A stretch of DNA of 15,779 nt, from assembly GCA_002352445.1 (NCBI GenBank), contig DEIL01000271.1, positions 1,258-17,036 on the forward strand. Reading direction: 5' to 3'. The stretch is from Desulfobulbaceae bacterium UBA2775 (GTDB taxonomy: Bacteria > Desulfobacterota > Desulfobulbia > Desulfobulbales > Desulfocapsaceae). A model generated the notes under the pieces. It was given only the letters and a program-made list of their open reading frames with translations, was not told where the DNA came from and searched no databases. Both the position numbers and the translations under genes were made by a program. Positions 1 through 6,435 of this stretch are shown here, in pieces (within the stretch, counting starts at the first letter, position 1; the number at the start of each line of letters is the position of its first letter).

Positions 1-693
1 GGTGATGCAGAGACGGAAAAGGCTCTCAGCCTGGCAATGATAGACCGAACTGCGCCATTAAAGATTGCTGATATAGGATGCGGCACGGGGGCTTCCACCC
101 TATTCCTCGCTCGTCTATTGGAAGCTCAGATTACGGCAGTTGACTTATTTCAAGACTTTATTGAAGTACTTGAAGGCAGGGCCGAAAATATGAGGCTTTC
201 TGAAAAAATAACGACTCTTGTTTGTTCAATGGACAGTTTACCGTTTGGAGATGAGGAATATGACGTTATTTGGTCTGAGGGGGCGATATATAACATCGGT
301 TTTGAACGAGGGGTAAAAGACTGGAATCGATATCTGAAAGCCGGCGGACTACTGGTTGTTTCGGAAATTACTTGGACAACTGCATCACGCCCGTCAGAAC
401 TCCAGAGACATTGGGAAGGTGAGTATCCAGAAATAGATACGGCATCTTCAAAAATAGGCGTAATGGAAAAGAGCGGCTATTCTCCGATTGGCTATTTTGT
501 TTTACCAGAGCATTGCTGGTTAGAGAATTATTATTGGCCAATGCAAAACAGTTTTTCCGAATTCCTTTCTCGGAATGCGAATAACGAGGAGGCACAAGCA
601 ATTGTAGAGGCTGAAAAGAAAGAAATTTCTCTTTATAAGAGATATAAAAATTATTACAGCTATGGGGTTTATGTTGCGAGGAAGATGGGTTAA
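1..693 (+). CDS. Class I SAM-dependent methyltransferase, 5' end outside window
   Basis: The protein is a Rossmann-fold methyltransferase; its substrate cannot be told from sequence. The SAM-binding motif I is plain (IADIGCGTGAST, about residues 22-33 counting from base 1), followed by the acidic end of strand beta-2 (ITAVDLF) and a motif-IV-like stretch, FGDEEYDVIWSEGAIYNIGF. The first ATG is at 37, but the frame is open to base 1 and the preceding residues (GDAETEKALSLA) look like the normal lead-in of this family. I therefore treat the start as lost off the window edge. The stop TAA at 691-693 lies 6 bp before an attC-like site, the usual layout of an integron gene cassette. Methyltransferases of this kind are common cassette cargo. 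Fold: high confidence; specific function: unknown. Confidence 0.85.
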   Translation, partial: GDAETEKALSLAMIDRTAPLKIADIGCGTGASTLFLARLLEAQITAVDLFQDFIEVLEGRAENMRLSEKITTLVCSMDSLPFGDEEYDVIWSEGAIYNIGFERGVKDWNRYLKAGGLLVVSEITWTTASRPSELQRHWEGEYPEIDTASSKIGVMEKSGYSPIGYFVLPEHCWLENYYWPMQNSFSEFLSRNANNEEAQAIVEAEKKEISLYKRYKNYYSYGVYVARKMG

Positions 694-699
694 TAGAGC

Positions 700-795
700 C
701 ATAACAAACGCTTGCACCCGACAATCGCGTCTGTCACACCTGTGCTGGTGCACAAGCTGCGCCAGCCAGGCTTGCAGGTGGAGCCAACGTTATGT
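700..795 (+). other. attC-like recombination site (integron cassette 59-base element)
   Basis: The outer boxes CATAAC (700-705) and GTTATG (789-794) are exact inverse complements and act as R'' and R'; the core reads GTTATGT. Inside them, CACC (715-718) pairs with GGTG (777-780) after short unpaired spacers, as L boxes do, with CT/AG pairing next to an extra base. The centre folds as GCTGGTGC (744-751) with GCGCCAGC (759-766) around a 7-nt loop, extended by CCT/AGG. Length (about 95 bp), box order and position just after a stop codon all fit attC. No integron integrase is present in the window. Confidence 0.62.
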
Positions 796-800
796 AAAAG

Positions 801-953
801 GTAACTATTCAGCAGCACTCCAACTACGTCCATTTTGGCCTTCTCGAATAGCACTCGTATGCTTCAAAGGCCCAAATGAACGAATTTGAAGCACTGCTAA
901 ACAGTTACAGGGCAGTGCTTTAACCAATAATGGAGTGCCATCTGAATAGTTAC
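801..953. mobile_element. 153-bp palindromic MITE-like element, 8-bp target duplication (IS66-like termini)
   Basis: The terminal inverted repeats are GTAACTATTCAG (801-812) plus GCACTCCA (815-822), matched by TGGAGTGC (931-938) plus CTGAATAGTTAC (942-953). The element is flanked by perfect direct repeats TGTAAAAG at 793-800 and 954-961, an 8-bp target-site duplication. The interior holds further nested hairpins: GGCCTT/AAGGCC (837-842/867-872), GCTTCAAA/TTTGAAGC (861-868/885-892) and AAGCACTGC/GCAGTGCTT (889-897/912-920). There is no coding capacity. An 8-bp duplication and termini starting GTAA are typical of IS66-family transposition, so a non-autonomous relative is inferred. Removing it restores an attC core followed about 45 bp later by the next gene's start. 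Confidence 0.72.
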
Positions 954-1002
954 TGTAAAAGAAACAAATCTATAGGGTGGGAGAAACTGAAAGAAGGATA
1001 CG

Positions 1003-1503
1003 ATGAAAAAACTGACGATATCCCAACAAAAGCTCTTGAAGGCTATTCACTTGGTTTCAGTAAGCCTATGGTTTTCCAGTGTTGTAACTTTAATGTTGTT
1101 ACCAATAATTTCTAAAAAGATAACTTTAGGTGATGAGCTTTATATGTACAACCTCGCCTATCATTTTATAGATATGTTTATCCTCACCCCTGCCGCTATC
1201 ATTACCCTTCTTACGGGTTTAATTTATTCACTATTCACAAAATGGGGATTTTGTCGGCATGGGTGGATTGTATATAAGTGGGTCGTTACATTATTAATCA
1301 TTATCACTGGAACATTTTATCTTGGTCCGATGGTAACAAAACTCCTAGAAATATCGAAAGTTAAAGGAATTGCTGCACTACAAGACCAGTATTACCTACA
1401 AGGAGAAATTGTAGGGCAATATGCTGCAATCATTAACTCATCATTGCTAATTATCGCTGTGTTCTTCTCAATTTATAAGCCATGGAAAAATATTAGAAAA
1501 TGA
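1003..1503 (+). CDS. Four-helix integral membrane protein of unknown function (DUF2269-like)
   Basis: A 166-residue membrane protein starting at an ATG preceded by GAAGGA. Hydrophobic segments lie at about residues 13-36, 55-78, 85-106 and 137-158, with short charged loops and a basic C-terminus (YKPWKNIRK). The overall look, a Lys-rich start followed by IHLVSVSLWFSSVV, resembles the DUF2269 family of predicted inner-membrane proteins, which have no established reaction; this family assignment is by eye only. Upstream lies an attC-like core separated from the gene by the MITE, and a second attC-like site follows 28 bp after the stop, so the gene sits where cassette cargo would. I see no catalytic motif. 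Confidence 0.75.
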   Translation: MKKLTISQQKLLKAIHLVSVSLWFSSVVTLMLLPIISKKITLGDELYMYNLAYHFIDMFILTPAAIITLLTGLIYSLFTKWGFCRHGWIVYKWVVTLLIIITGTFYLGPMVTKLLEISKVKGIAALQDQYYLQGEIVGQYAAIINSSLLIIAVFFSIYKPWKNIRK

Positions 1504-1504
1504 G

Positions 1505-1527
1505 AAAGCAACCTGCGCTTTTTTTAT
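1505..1527 (+). terminator. Weak candidate intrinsic terminator
   Basis: AAAGC (1505-1509) pairs with GCTTT (1517-1521) around a 7-nt loop and runs into a T tract just after the stop codon of the membrane protein. The stem is only 5 bp, so strength is doubtful. Confidence 0.3.
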
Positions 1528-1529
1528 AG

Positions 1530-1570
1530 TATAACAAAACGCTGCCAGCTCCTGATCTCAACCGTTAGCG
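1530..1570 (+). other. Short or degenerate attC-like site
   Basis: TATAAC (1530-1535) followed by AAAACGCTGCC resembles the left half of an attC site, and GTTAGCG (1564-1570) fits the GTTRRRY core. Only about 40 bp separates the ends, and I cannot find a matching L' box, so the right arm appears deleted. The core lies 11 bp upstream of the ATG of a broken acetyltransferase gene, the same core-to-start relation seen at the other sites in this window. Confidence 0.4.
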
Positions 1571-1581
1571 ACATAGAATCC

Positions 1582-1703
1582 ATGACATTGATTAGACAAG
1601 TAAAAATTGATGAATCACACATTTTGAGTGATATATCTGTCAAATCAAAAGAATATTGACATTATCCAAAACAATACTTTGAAATCTGGAAAAATGAATT
1701 AAC
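1582..1703 (+). pseudogene. GNAT acetyltransferase N-terminal remnant
   Basis: From ATG 1582 the reading MTLIRQVKIDESHILSDI continues to KSKEY, then a TGA stop at 1657-1659, then HYPKQYFEIWKNELTIT in the same frame. In GNAT acetyltransferases this region normally reads 'SKAYWGY...WKEELTIT', so the TGA replaces an expected Trp codon (TGG to TGA). Homology is lost after about base 1703, before the acetyl-CoA motif; the frame then runs on to a TAG at about 1786. The gene is therefore both nonsense-mutated and truncated. It directly follows an attC-like core, consistent with a dead cassette. Selenocysteine at this TGA is unlikely because Trp, not Cys, is expected. The family call is by pattern recognition from about 40 residues. 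Confidence 0.5.
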
Positions 1704-1788
1704 CATTACATCAATCTTCGATAGAAAAAAAGACAGAGTCGTTCCTGACCCTGCCCTCTTAATCTACTTTTCCCAATACGAGGAATAG

Positions 1789-2466
1789 CTATTTCTTTTT
1801 CTTTCTAAACCTTGCCCCAATAAGTCCTACTAGTCCTGTGCCAAAAAGGAGCATGGTTGCTGGTTCTGGAACTGGAGTTGCAGTATTAGTATTACGGTAT
1901 TGAAATTTATCCCAAAATGGTTCAAAGTCATCGGAGCTTATTTGCGTAACTTGTAGTGAATTAAATGGTGTATCAGTTACAAAACCATAAAAATAAGCGC
2001 CAAGCGCTGTACTTGTGGTCACTATTTGCGACTCAATACCGATACTTAAACCAAATTGATAAATGTCACTAGGCGGATACCAATCATCACTGTGGTAAAA
2101 TTCATAGCTAAAACCAAATGCATTTACTGGTGTATTAAACTCTACCGTAAAATAGTCCCCTTCAGCAAACAAAGCGTGAACAACCTGGTCACCATCTAAT
2201 AAGTTAGAGTATGCCGTATAATTTAGTACGCGACCAAGGGGACTTACACTGCCAGGTTCACCAAGGGTGAAGTCTGATAAAATCATCCCATCTATATTAA
2301 CTCCATCGAGACCAGTGTTTTCAAAGCTTTCCACATTTGTGGGTGAGACAGCACTTACAAATGATGATTCATCAGTGTAGGTCCCTATAAGTGTCGCATT
2401 AGAAGTTAGAGACAAAAAAACCGTGAAAATTGATATCAAATAAGTGATCATTAGAAATTTTTTCAT
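1789..2466 (-). CDS. PEP-CTERM sorting domain exported protein
   Basis: A 225-residue secreted protein. The N-terminus is a signal peptide (MKKFLMITYLISIFTVFLSLTSNA, cleavage probably after SNA). The C-terminus carries the whole PEP-CTERM signal: the VPEP motif (PVPEPATML), a hydrophobic span with GTGLVGLIGA, and the basic tail RFRKKKK. Such proteins are substrates of an exosortase, which cleaves near the PEP motif; they end up at the surface or in an extracellular matrix. The middle (about residues 25-195) is rich in beta-prone and aromatic residues and I do not recognise a catalytic domain. The start has a good ribosome site (AGGAGG) 6 bp upstream. It has a sigma-54-like promoter, as is common for PEP-CTERM genes. 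No exosortase gene is in the window. Confidence 0.88.
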   Translation of the reverse strand: MKKFLMITYLISIFTVFLSLTSNATLIGTYTDESSFVSAVSPTNVESFENTGLDGVNIDGMILSDFTLGEPGSVSPLGRVLNYTAYSNLLDGDQVVHALFAEGDYFTVEFNTPVNAFGFSYEFYHSDDWYPPSDIYQFGLSIGIESQIVTTSTALGAYFYGFVTDTPFNSLQVTQISSDDFEPFWDKFQYRNTNTATPVPEPATMLLFGTGLVGLIGARFRKKKK

Positions 2467-2526
2467 AGTTGCCTCCTGCGAGTTTTAAAAAACTGATAAA
2501 AGCGAATTCTCTCACCCCTTAATATA

Positions 2527-2543
2527 TGCAAAAATCACGCCAA
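2527..2543 (-). promoter_or_regulatory. Sigma-54 (-24/-12) promoter of the PEP-CTERM gene
   Basis: Reading the minus strand, TTGGCGTGATTTTTGCA has the invariant GG and GC separated by 10 nt, with good surrounding matches to the RpoN consensus. It lies about 60 bp upstream of the PEP-CTERM start codon. PEP-CTERM genes in exosortase-bearing bacteria are frequently RpoN-dependent together with a PrsK/PrsR-type two-component system, which fits. Confidence 0.6.
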
Positions 2544-2549
2544 TACAGT

Positions 2550-2580
2550 ATTATGCGGAGGAATATATCCAATGCATAAT
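2550..2580. promoter_or_regulatory. 31-bp dyad upstream of the sigma-54 promoter
   Basis: ATTATGC (2550-2556) and GCATAAT (2574-2580) are perfect inverted repeats, and between them sits a GGA/TCC mini-dyad (GGAATATATCC). The dyad begins 7 bp upstream of the -24 box. It could be an enhancer-binding protein site, but it is much closer to the promoter than the usual 80-150 bp, so a repressor or an accessory factor is also possible. Confidence 0.4.
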
Positions 2581-3208
2581 AATTTCAAAATGTTGCTCTG
2601 TTACACTATTTTTGGGTTAGATTTGAAGGAAAATGGGAAAACACTTTTACGGATTAAAATTCCGGATTAATGAACTTTAGAACATTGAATTCAACACATA
2701 ATATGTTACAAAATAGTAATTCTAGGGTTGGCTGGCATCAGCTTCCTATCTCGGGGAAGATGCTCTTTCATTGATTTGTCCAGCGGTGGCCATACCGGTA
2801 ACTGTGGCTATTTTTTTGTAGATATTCGATTTTCCGCAATCTCGACACGGCTCAGGGACGAGTCCGCGTATCAGCCAGCGCAGGCATCCAATTCTAATGA
2901 ATTGGTTGCCGCCGAACAAAAGCATAGCCGGTTGGCGTTATCAATATTGCTAACTCAAATATCTTTCTTTTTCTTTAATTTCAAAATTATACATTCCTGT
3001 ATCTCTTCAAATTCCGATCTGCAAATCACTCGTCCACTCTAAACAGAAACTTCACAGGAATAATCTTTCAGATCAGATTCACTGCAAACAACAAATATTT
3101 TCCTTGGTAATCGTAAATTTGAATTAGATAGCAAGAACCTGAGTGTTCCATTGTGTAGGGGGCTATATACTGTGTCTAATCCAATCAATAAAAACCGGAG
3201 GAGAACAC
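2581..3208. other. Non-coding or decayed spacer with one strong hairpin
   Basis: I can support no gene here. Bases about 2725-2940 are visibly richer in G+C than the flanks and may be an imported or decayed fragment. On the minus strand one frame there contains PEPCRDCGKSNIYKK, a CxxC zinc-ribbon-like scrap without a start or family I can name. GGCATCCAATTC (2883-2894) pairs with GAATTGGTTGCC (2899-2910), 11 of 12 positions around a TAAT loop, with no T run. The final 160 bp lead to a GGAGGAG ribosome site for the next gene. Confidence 0.4.
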
Positions 3209-3388
3209 ATGAACCCAGAAGTAAAATCAATGAACTGCCATGAATCGCTGCTTGGCCTTCCAGTATTAGGTAAAATCCTGAATCAGTATTTTATAGTTTC
3301 TTCAGGGCGTTTGTGGGAAGTTCTAAAAACAACGTTCTTGATTGCTATCGCCATCACCATAAGCCTGTTAATTGGGCAATTGCATTAA
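3209..3388 (+). CDS. Small single-span membrane protein
   Basis: A 59-residue peptide. The frame is open further upstream, but the ATG at 3209 is preceded by a strong GGAGGAG ribosome site 6 bp away, so that start is chosen. It has a hydrophilic N-terminus with one Cys (SMNCHESLLGLPVLGKIL) and one hydrophobic segment at about residues 38-56 (TTFLIAIAITISLLIG), probably anchored with a very short C-terminal end (QLH). No family is recognised. It sits 54 bp ahead of the HdrB-like gene, which itself leads into ada-alkA, so it may be the first gene of that cluster. Real coding is supported mainly by the ribosome site and the amphipathic-to-hydrophobic layout. Confidence 0.55.
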   Translation: MNPEVKSMNCHESLLGLPVLGKILNQYFIVSSGRLWEVLKTTFLIAIAITISLLIGQLH

Positions 3389-3442
3389 TAAAGAGTATCT
3401 AGACGGTGTTGATAGAAATGAAAGAGAAAGGAGTATATAATA

Positions 3443-4096
3443 ATGAACACATATTTTAACCCTGGCTGCGCTATAAGCATTTACAAACCTGAAATCGAAA
3501 ATAAGATTATAGAATATTTGAACAAAAACTATGAAGAAACGGCTATACACAAAATATGTTGCCGGCATGAACCACAAATCGAAAAAGGATCTTTGATAAT
3601 AAATGTATGTGCGGGTTGTGATAGGCGGTTCAGAAGCCTATATGAGGGTATATCGACAATATCTTTGTGGGAGATTATTGATGATCTCGATCCGTTTGCG
3701 TACCCCGATTATCAGGGATTAAAAATGTCGGTGCATGATGCTTGCCCCGTGCGTGAAAAACCACAAATTCATCGGGCTGTTCGCAATTTACTTAAAAAAA
3801 TGAATATTGAAGTTCTCGAAACGAAATTTAACGGCACACGCTCTATATGCTGCGGCGATGATTTTTACCCAAAACATTCCGTGGACAAGATTCATATAGC
3901 AATGAGAAAACGAGCTGAATCAATGCCTTGTGAAGATGTTTGTGTATATTGCGTTTCCTGCATAAAATCCATGCACATTGGAGGAAAAACCCCAAGGCAC
4001 TTAGTTGATCTTTTAATGAATGAGGCAACAGATCCACAGACGCATGATACAGTAAAATGGCATGAGCAATTGCAAGAATACATTGATTGTCATTGA
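3443..4096 (+). CDS. HdrB-like cysteine-rich (CCG domain) iron-sulfur protein
   Basis: A 217-residue protein with two cysteine-rich CCG repeats of the heterodisulfide reductase subunit B / succinate dehydrogenase E type. Repeat 1 has C9, C39-C40, C56 and C59. Repeat 2 has C101 (HDACPVRE), C136-C137 (ICCGDDF) and C170 with C173 (CVSC), spacing C-x34-CC-x32-CxxC, close to the published CX31-38CCX33-34CXXC pattern that binds a noncubane [4Fe-4S] cluster or zinc. The family works in thiol/disulfide redox, usually with an HdrC/HdrA or dehydrogenase partner; none is nearby, so the partner is unknown. It is shorter than HdrB (about 290 residues). The start has GAAAGGAG upstream. Its stop lies 16 bp before ada, implying co-transcription. 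Confidence 0.75.
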   Translation: MNTYFNPGCAISIYKPEIENKIIEYLNKNYEETAIHKICCRHEPQIEKGSLIINVCAGCDRRFRSLYEGISTISLWEIIDDLDPFAYPDYQGLKMSVHDACPVREKPQIHRAVRNLLKKMNIEVLETKFNGTRSICCGDDFYPKHSVDKIHIAMRKRAESMPCEDVCVYCVSCIKSMHIGGKTPRHLVDLLMNEATDPQTHDTVKWHEQLQEYIDCH

Positions 4097-4112
4097 TCGA
4101 GAGGTTCTGAAA

Positions 4113-5174
4113 ATGACTCCAGCACAATTTAATACGGATGAGGCTCGATGGAACGTAGTTAGCAAGAACAATTCCAGCGCTGATGGTGCGTTCTACTACG
4201 CAGTCATAACAACAGGTATCTATTGTCGGCCAAGTTGTAGGTCGAAGTTACCCAACCGTTCCAATGTGGAATTCTTTACAACCTGTGACGACGCAGAGGC
4301 GGCAGGATATCGAGCATGCAAAAGATGCAGGCCCACCGAAACTTCAAAGACTGAGGAAACAGAGCTGAAGATCATTCATGCATGCAGGATTATAGAAGAA
4401 AGTGAAACCTCTATCAAACTAGACGAATTAGCAGCCAAAGTAAATTTGAGTCCTTATCATTTTCATCGACTATTTAAAAAGATAGTTGGTGTCACTCCTA
4501 AACAGTATGCTGCCAGGCACCAATCACGACGTTTTCAAGAAAATCTCAAAACAAGTCCATCAGTCACTGATGCGATTTACTCAGCTGGATATGGTTCCAG
4601 TGGTAGTGCCTATGATAAAAAGCGAGATCAATTAGCAATGAAGCCCAAGGTCTATCGTAAAGGAGCAGATGGAGTAACGATAACCTATGGACTTGCGCAG
4701 TGTTTTCTTGGATGGGTAATCGTAGCAGCAACTGATCGTGGAATCTGTGCAATTGAATTTGGAGATGATTCAGACACGCTTCCAGAACAGATTCAGGCCA
4801 GATTCCCAAATGCTCAGCTTAATAAGGCTGATATAGGATTTAAAACGCTTATCGAAGAAGTGGTTGATTTCATTGAATCACCGGAAGATACTTTTCAAAT
4901 TCCTCTCGATATTCAAGGAACAGCTTTTCAACAAAAAGTCTGGGAGGTTTTAAGACAAATCAAACCCGGCGAAACAATGAGCTATACTGATGTGGCTGAA
5001 CAGATGGGCAAACCAAATGCGGTCCGTGCAGTAGCATCTGCGTGTGCTTCAAATAAGCTTGCTGTCGTGATCCCATGCCACAGGGTTATCTCGAAAACTG
5101 GAAAGACGGGTGGTTACCGATGGGGAGCCGAACGCAAAAAAAAGCTACTTCATTTAGAAAAAGAAATCATTTAA
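4113..5174 (+). CDS. ada: Bifunctional Ada: alkylation-response regulator and methylated-DNA methyltransferase
   Basis: A 353-residue, full-length three-part Ada. The N-terminal Zn domain has C38 and C42 (IYCRPSCRSK) with C69 and C72 (RACKRC); C38 is the expected acceptor for methylphosphotriester repair. An AraC-type helix-turn-helix follows at about 83-183 (LDELAAKVNLSPYHFHRLFK). The C-terminal O6-alkylguanine transferase domain carries the active-site motif PCHRVI with C322, plus YTDVAEQMG and the asparagine/arginine-finger region PNAVRAVASACASN. In the classic system, self-methylation at the N-terminal Cys turns the protein into an activator of ada and alkA. I chose ATG 4113, where the family's N-terminus begins (preceded by GAGAGG), instead of an in-frame ATG at 4062 that would overlap the upstream gene. 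alkA follows after 21 bp, so this is an ada-alkA operon. Confidence 0.95.
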   Translation: MTPAQFNTDEARWNVVSKNNSSADGAFYYAVITTGIYCRPSCRSKLPNRSNVEFFTTCDDAEAAGYRACKRCRPTETSKTEETELKIIHACRIIEESETSIKLDELAAKVNLSPYHFHRLFKKIVGVTPKQYAARHQSRRFQENLKTSPSVTDAIYSAGYGSSGSAYDKKRDQLAMKPKVYRKGADGVTITYGLAQCFLGWVIVAATDRGICAIEFGDDSDTLPEQIQARFPNAQLNKADIGFKTLIEEVVDFIESPEDTFQIPLDIQGTAFQQKVWEVLRQIKPGETMSYTDVAEQMGKPNAVRAVASACASNKLAVVIPCHRVISKTGKTGGYRWGAERKKKLLHLEKEII

Positions 5175-5195
5175 GTTGGCATTAAAGATTTAACA

Positions 5196-6077
5196 ATGAG
5201 TTTTCAAAACCAAATAACAACGCTCCTGTCTTTGAACTATAAAAAGCCATTTAATTTTTCACACACTCTTTCCTTCCTAAAAATCAGAGCCATCAAGGGA
5301 GTGGAAGTTATAACTGATCAGAGTTACAACAGAACATTCCGTAGCGAGTACGCAGAAGGGTTTTTTACTGTTCTCGATTGTCCAAATAAATCCTGTCTTG
5401 AATTAAGTATCGCTTACAGTGACCCTAAATGCTATACAGCAATTGCTCACAGGGTACGCAGGATGTTTGACATCGATACCGATTTTTCCGTAATTAATGC
5501 CCTGTTCAGTACTGACAAATTACTTTGCGGTGGAATGATAGAAGGTCATGCTCCACGCCTGCCGGTTGCTTTTGATCCTTTTGAATTCGTTATCCGTGCC
5601 ATATTGGGGCAACAGATTTCAGTGAAGGCTGCAACAACCCTTGCCGGAAGAATTGCGAAGATGACCAAAAAAGAAACACCCGTATGCTTTCCAGAAGGGC
5701 TGGACTACTTCTTTCCAAACCCTGATGAATTACTAGCCACTGACCTCAGCACAATAGGAGCAACAAAAACCAGGCAGGAAACCCTGAAGACGGCAACCCA
5801 GGCAATAGTAGATGGTTCTGTTATTTTGACACCAAATCAGTCACCGGAAGATTTCCAACGTGACTTTTCCACCTTAAAAGGGATTGGAGATTGGACAGTT
5901 AGCTATGTAGCCATGCGGGGGCTTGGAATGATGGATAGTTTTCCTTATAGCGATCTGGGGGTAATAAAGGCGTTGACTAAAGGAAATAAGGCTCCCACCA
6001 AGAAGGAAATACTATCTATTGCCGAGCAGTGGAGACCGTATAGAACCTATGCGACCCTTTGCCTCTGGAACCAATGA
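5196..6077 (+). CDS. alkA: DNA-3-methyladenine glycosylase II (AlkA)
   Basis: A 293-residue base-excision glycosylase. Residues 1-110 match the AlkA N-terminal beta domain (NFSHTLSFLKIRAIKGVE). The HhH-GPD domain follows, with PFEFVIRAILGQQISVKAA at 128-146, the helix-hairpin-helix LKGIGDWTVSYVAMRGLG at 227-244, and the catalytic aspartate D253 in YSDLGVIKAL, equivalent to D238 of E. coli AlkA. It removes 3-methyladenine and other alkylated bases by flipping them into an aromatic pocket and cutting the N-glycosyl bond. No strong ribosome site precedes the ATG at 5196, and the gap to ada is 21 bp, so translation may depend on ada read-through of ribosomes. Length is near normal for the family. 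Confidence 0.93.
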   Translation: MSFQNQITTLLSLNYKKPFNFSHTLSFLKIRAIKGVEVITDQSYNRTFRSEYAEGFFTVLDCPNKSCLELSIAYSDPKCYTAIAHRVRRMFDIDTDFSVINALFSTDKLLCGGMIEGHAPRLPVAFDPFEFVIRAILGQQISVKAATTLAGRIAKMTKKETPVCFPEGLDYFFPNPDELLATDLSTIGATKTRQETLKTATQAIVDGSVILTPNQSPEDFQRDFSTLKGIGDWTVSYVAMRGLGMMDSFPYSDLGVIKALTKGNKAPTKKEILSIAEQWRPYRTYATLCLWNQ

Positions 6078-6344
6078 ATAAAGAGATAAAACAATGACGT
6101 TTCACATTATGTCTCTAGCAAAATATATAGAAAGATCGTACGCAAGGCAACTTACAAGATAGCACGACAATATAGAACAGTGTGTGTTTGTACATTGGTG
6201 CTGGCAAGATGAAGGAAATTATAACAATCCCGAGTGGAGGTTCTTCCTGATCACGCAATATCAGCGACTCATCATTGAACTTAACATTGCCTGTTAAGTG
6301 ACTTTTGAAATTCATGCTCAGTACAAACCTGACCCTATCGCAGA
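6078..6344. other. Spacer without a supported gene
   Basis: Between alkA and the inverted repeat I see only short open frames with early stops (for example one starting MKEIITIPSGGSS then TGA near 6208). None resembles a family I know. There is no clear intrinsic terminator after alkA. Confidence 0.4.
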
Positions 6345-6384
6345 TAACCTCAAGTTGATGAGAATTGCTATTTGGTTGAGGTTA
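6345..6384 (-). repeat. 9-bp inverted repeat, possible degenerate attC site
   Basis: TAACCTCAA (6345-6353) and TTGAGGTTA (6376-6384) are perfect inverse complements around a 22-nt loop. On the minus strand the ends read TACTAAC and GTTATCT, matching the RYYYAAC and GTTRRRY core patterns, and the pair lies just beyond the stop of the minus-strand RibD-like gene, where a cassette's attC would be. It is shorter than usual attC sites and could instead be a simple transcript-end hairpin. Confidence 0.35.
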
Positions 6385-6435
6385 GTATTGACAGTATCAA
6401 CATAGCCTCGTCTGCCAGATTGACCTTTTTGATAT

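Noticed and set aside
368..724. Long minus-strand frame inside the methyltransferase gene
   Set aside because: It is the antisense shadow of a well-supported coding region and has no recognisable domain.
2821..2910. CRISPR-like or hammerhead-like structure near GGGACGAGTCCG
   Set aside because: No repeated spacers, and the conserved ribozyme core (CUGANGA with GAAA) is absent; only a simple hairpin at 2883-2910 is real.
2728..3042. 104-codon plus-strand open frame starting MAGISFLSRGRC
   Set aside because: No ribosome site, odd composition with a run of six Phe codons, and no family resemblance; it overlaps a G+C-richer patch that looks decayed.
5368..5400. Possible further selenocysteine or stop-readthrough genes elsewhere in the window
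   Set aside because: Other intact genes run without internal stops (alkA for example), and several end normally at TGA, so there is no general UGA recoding.
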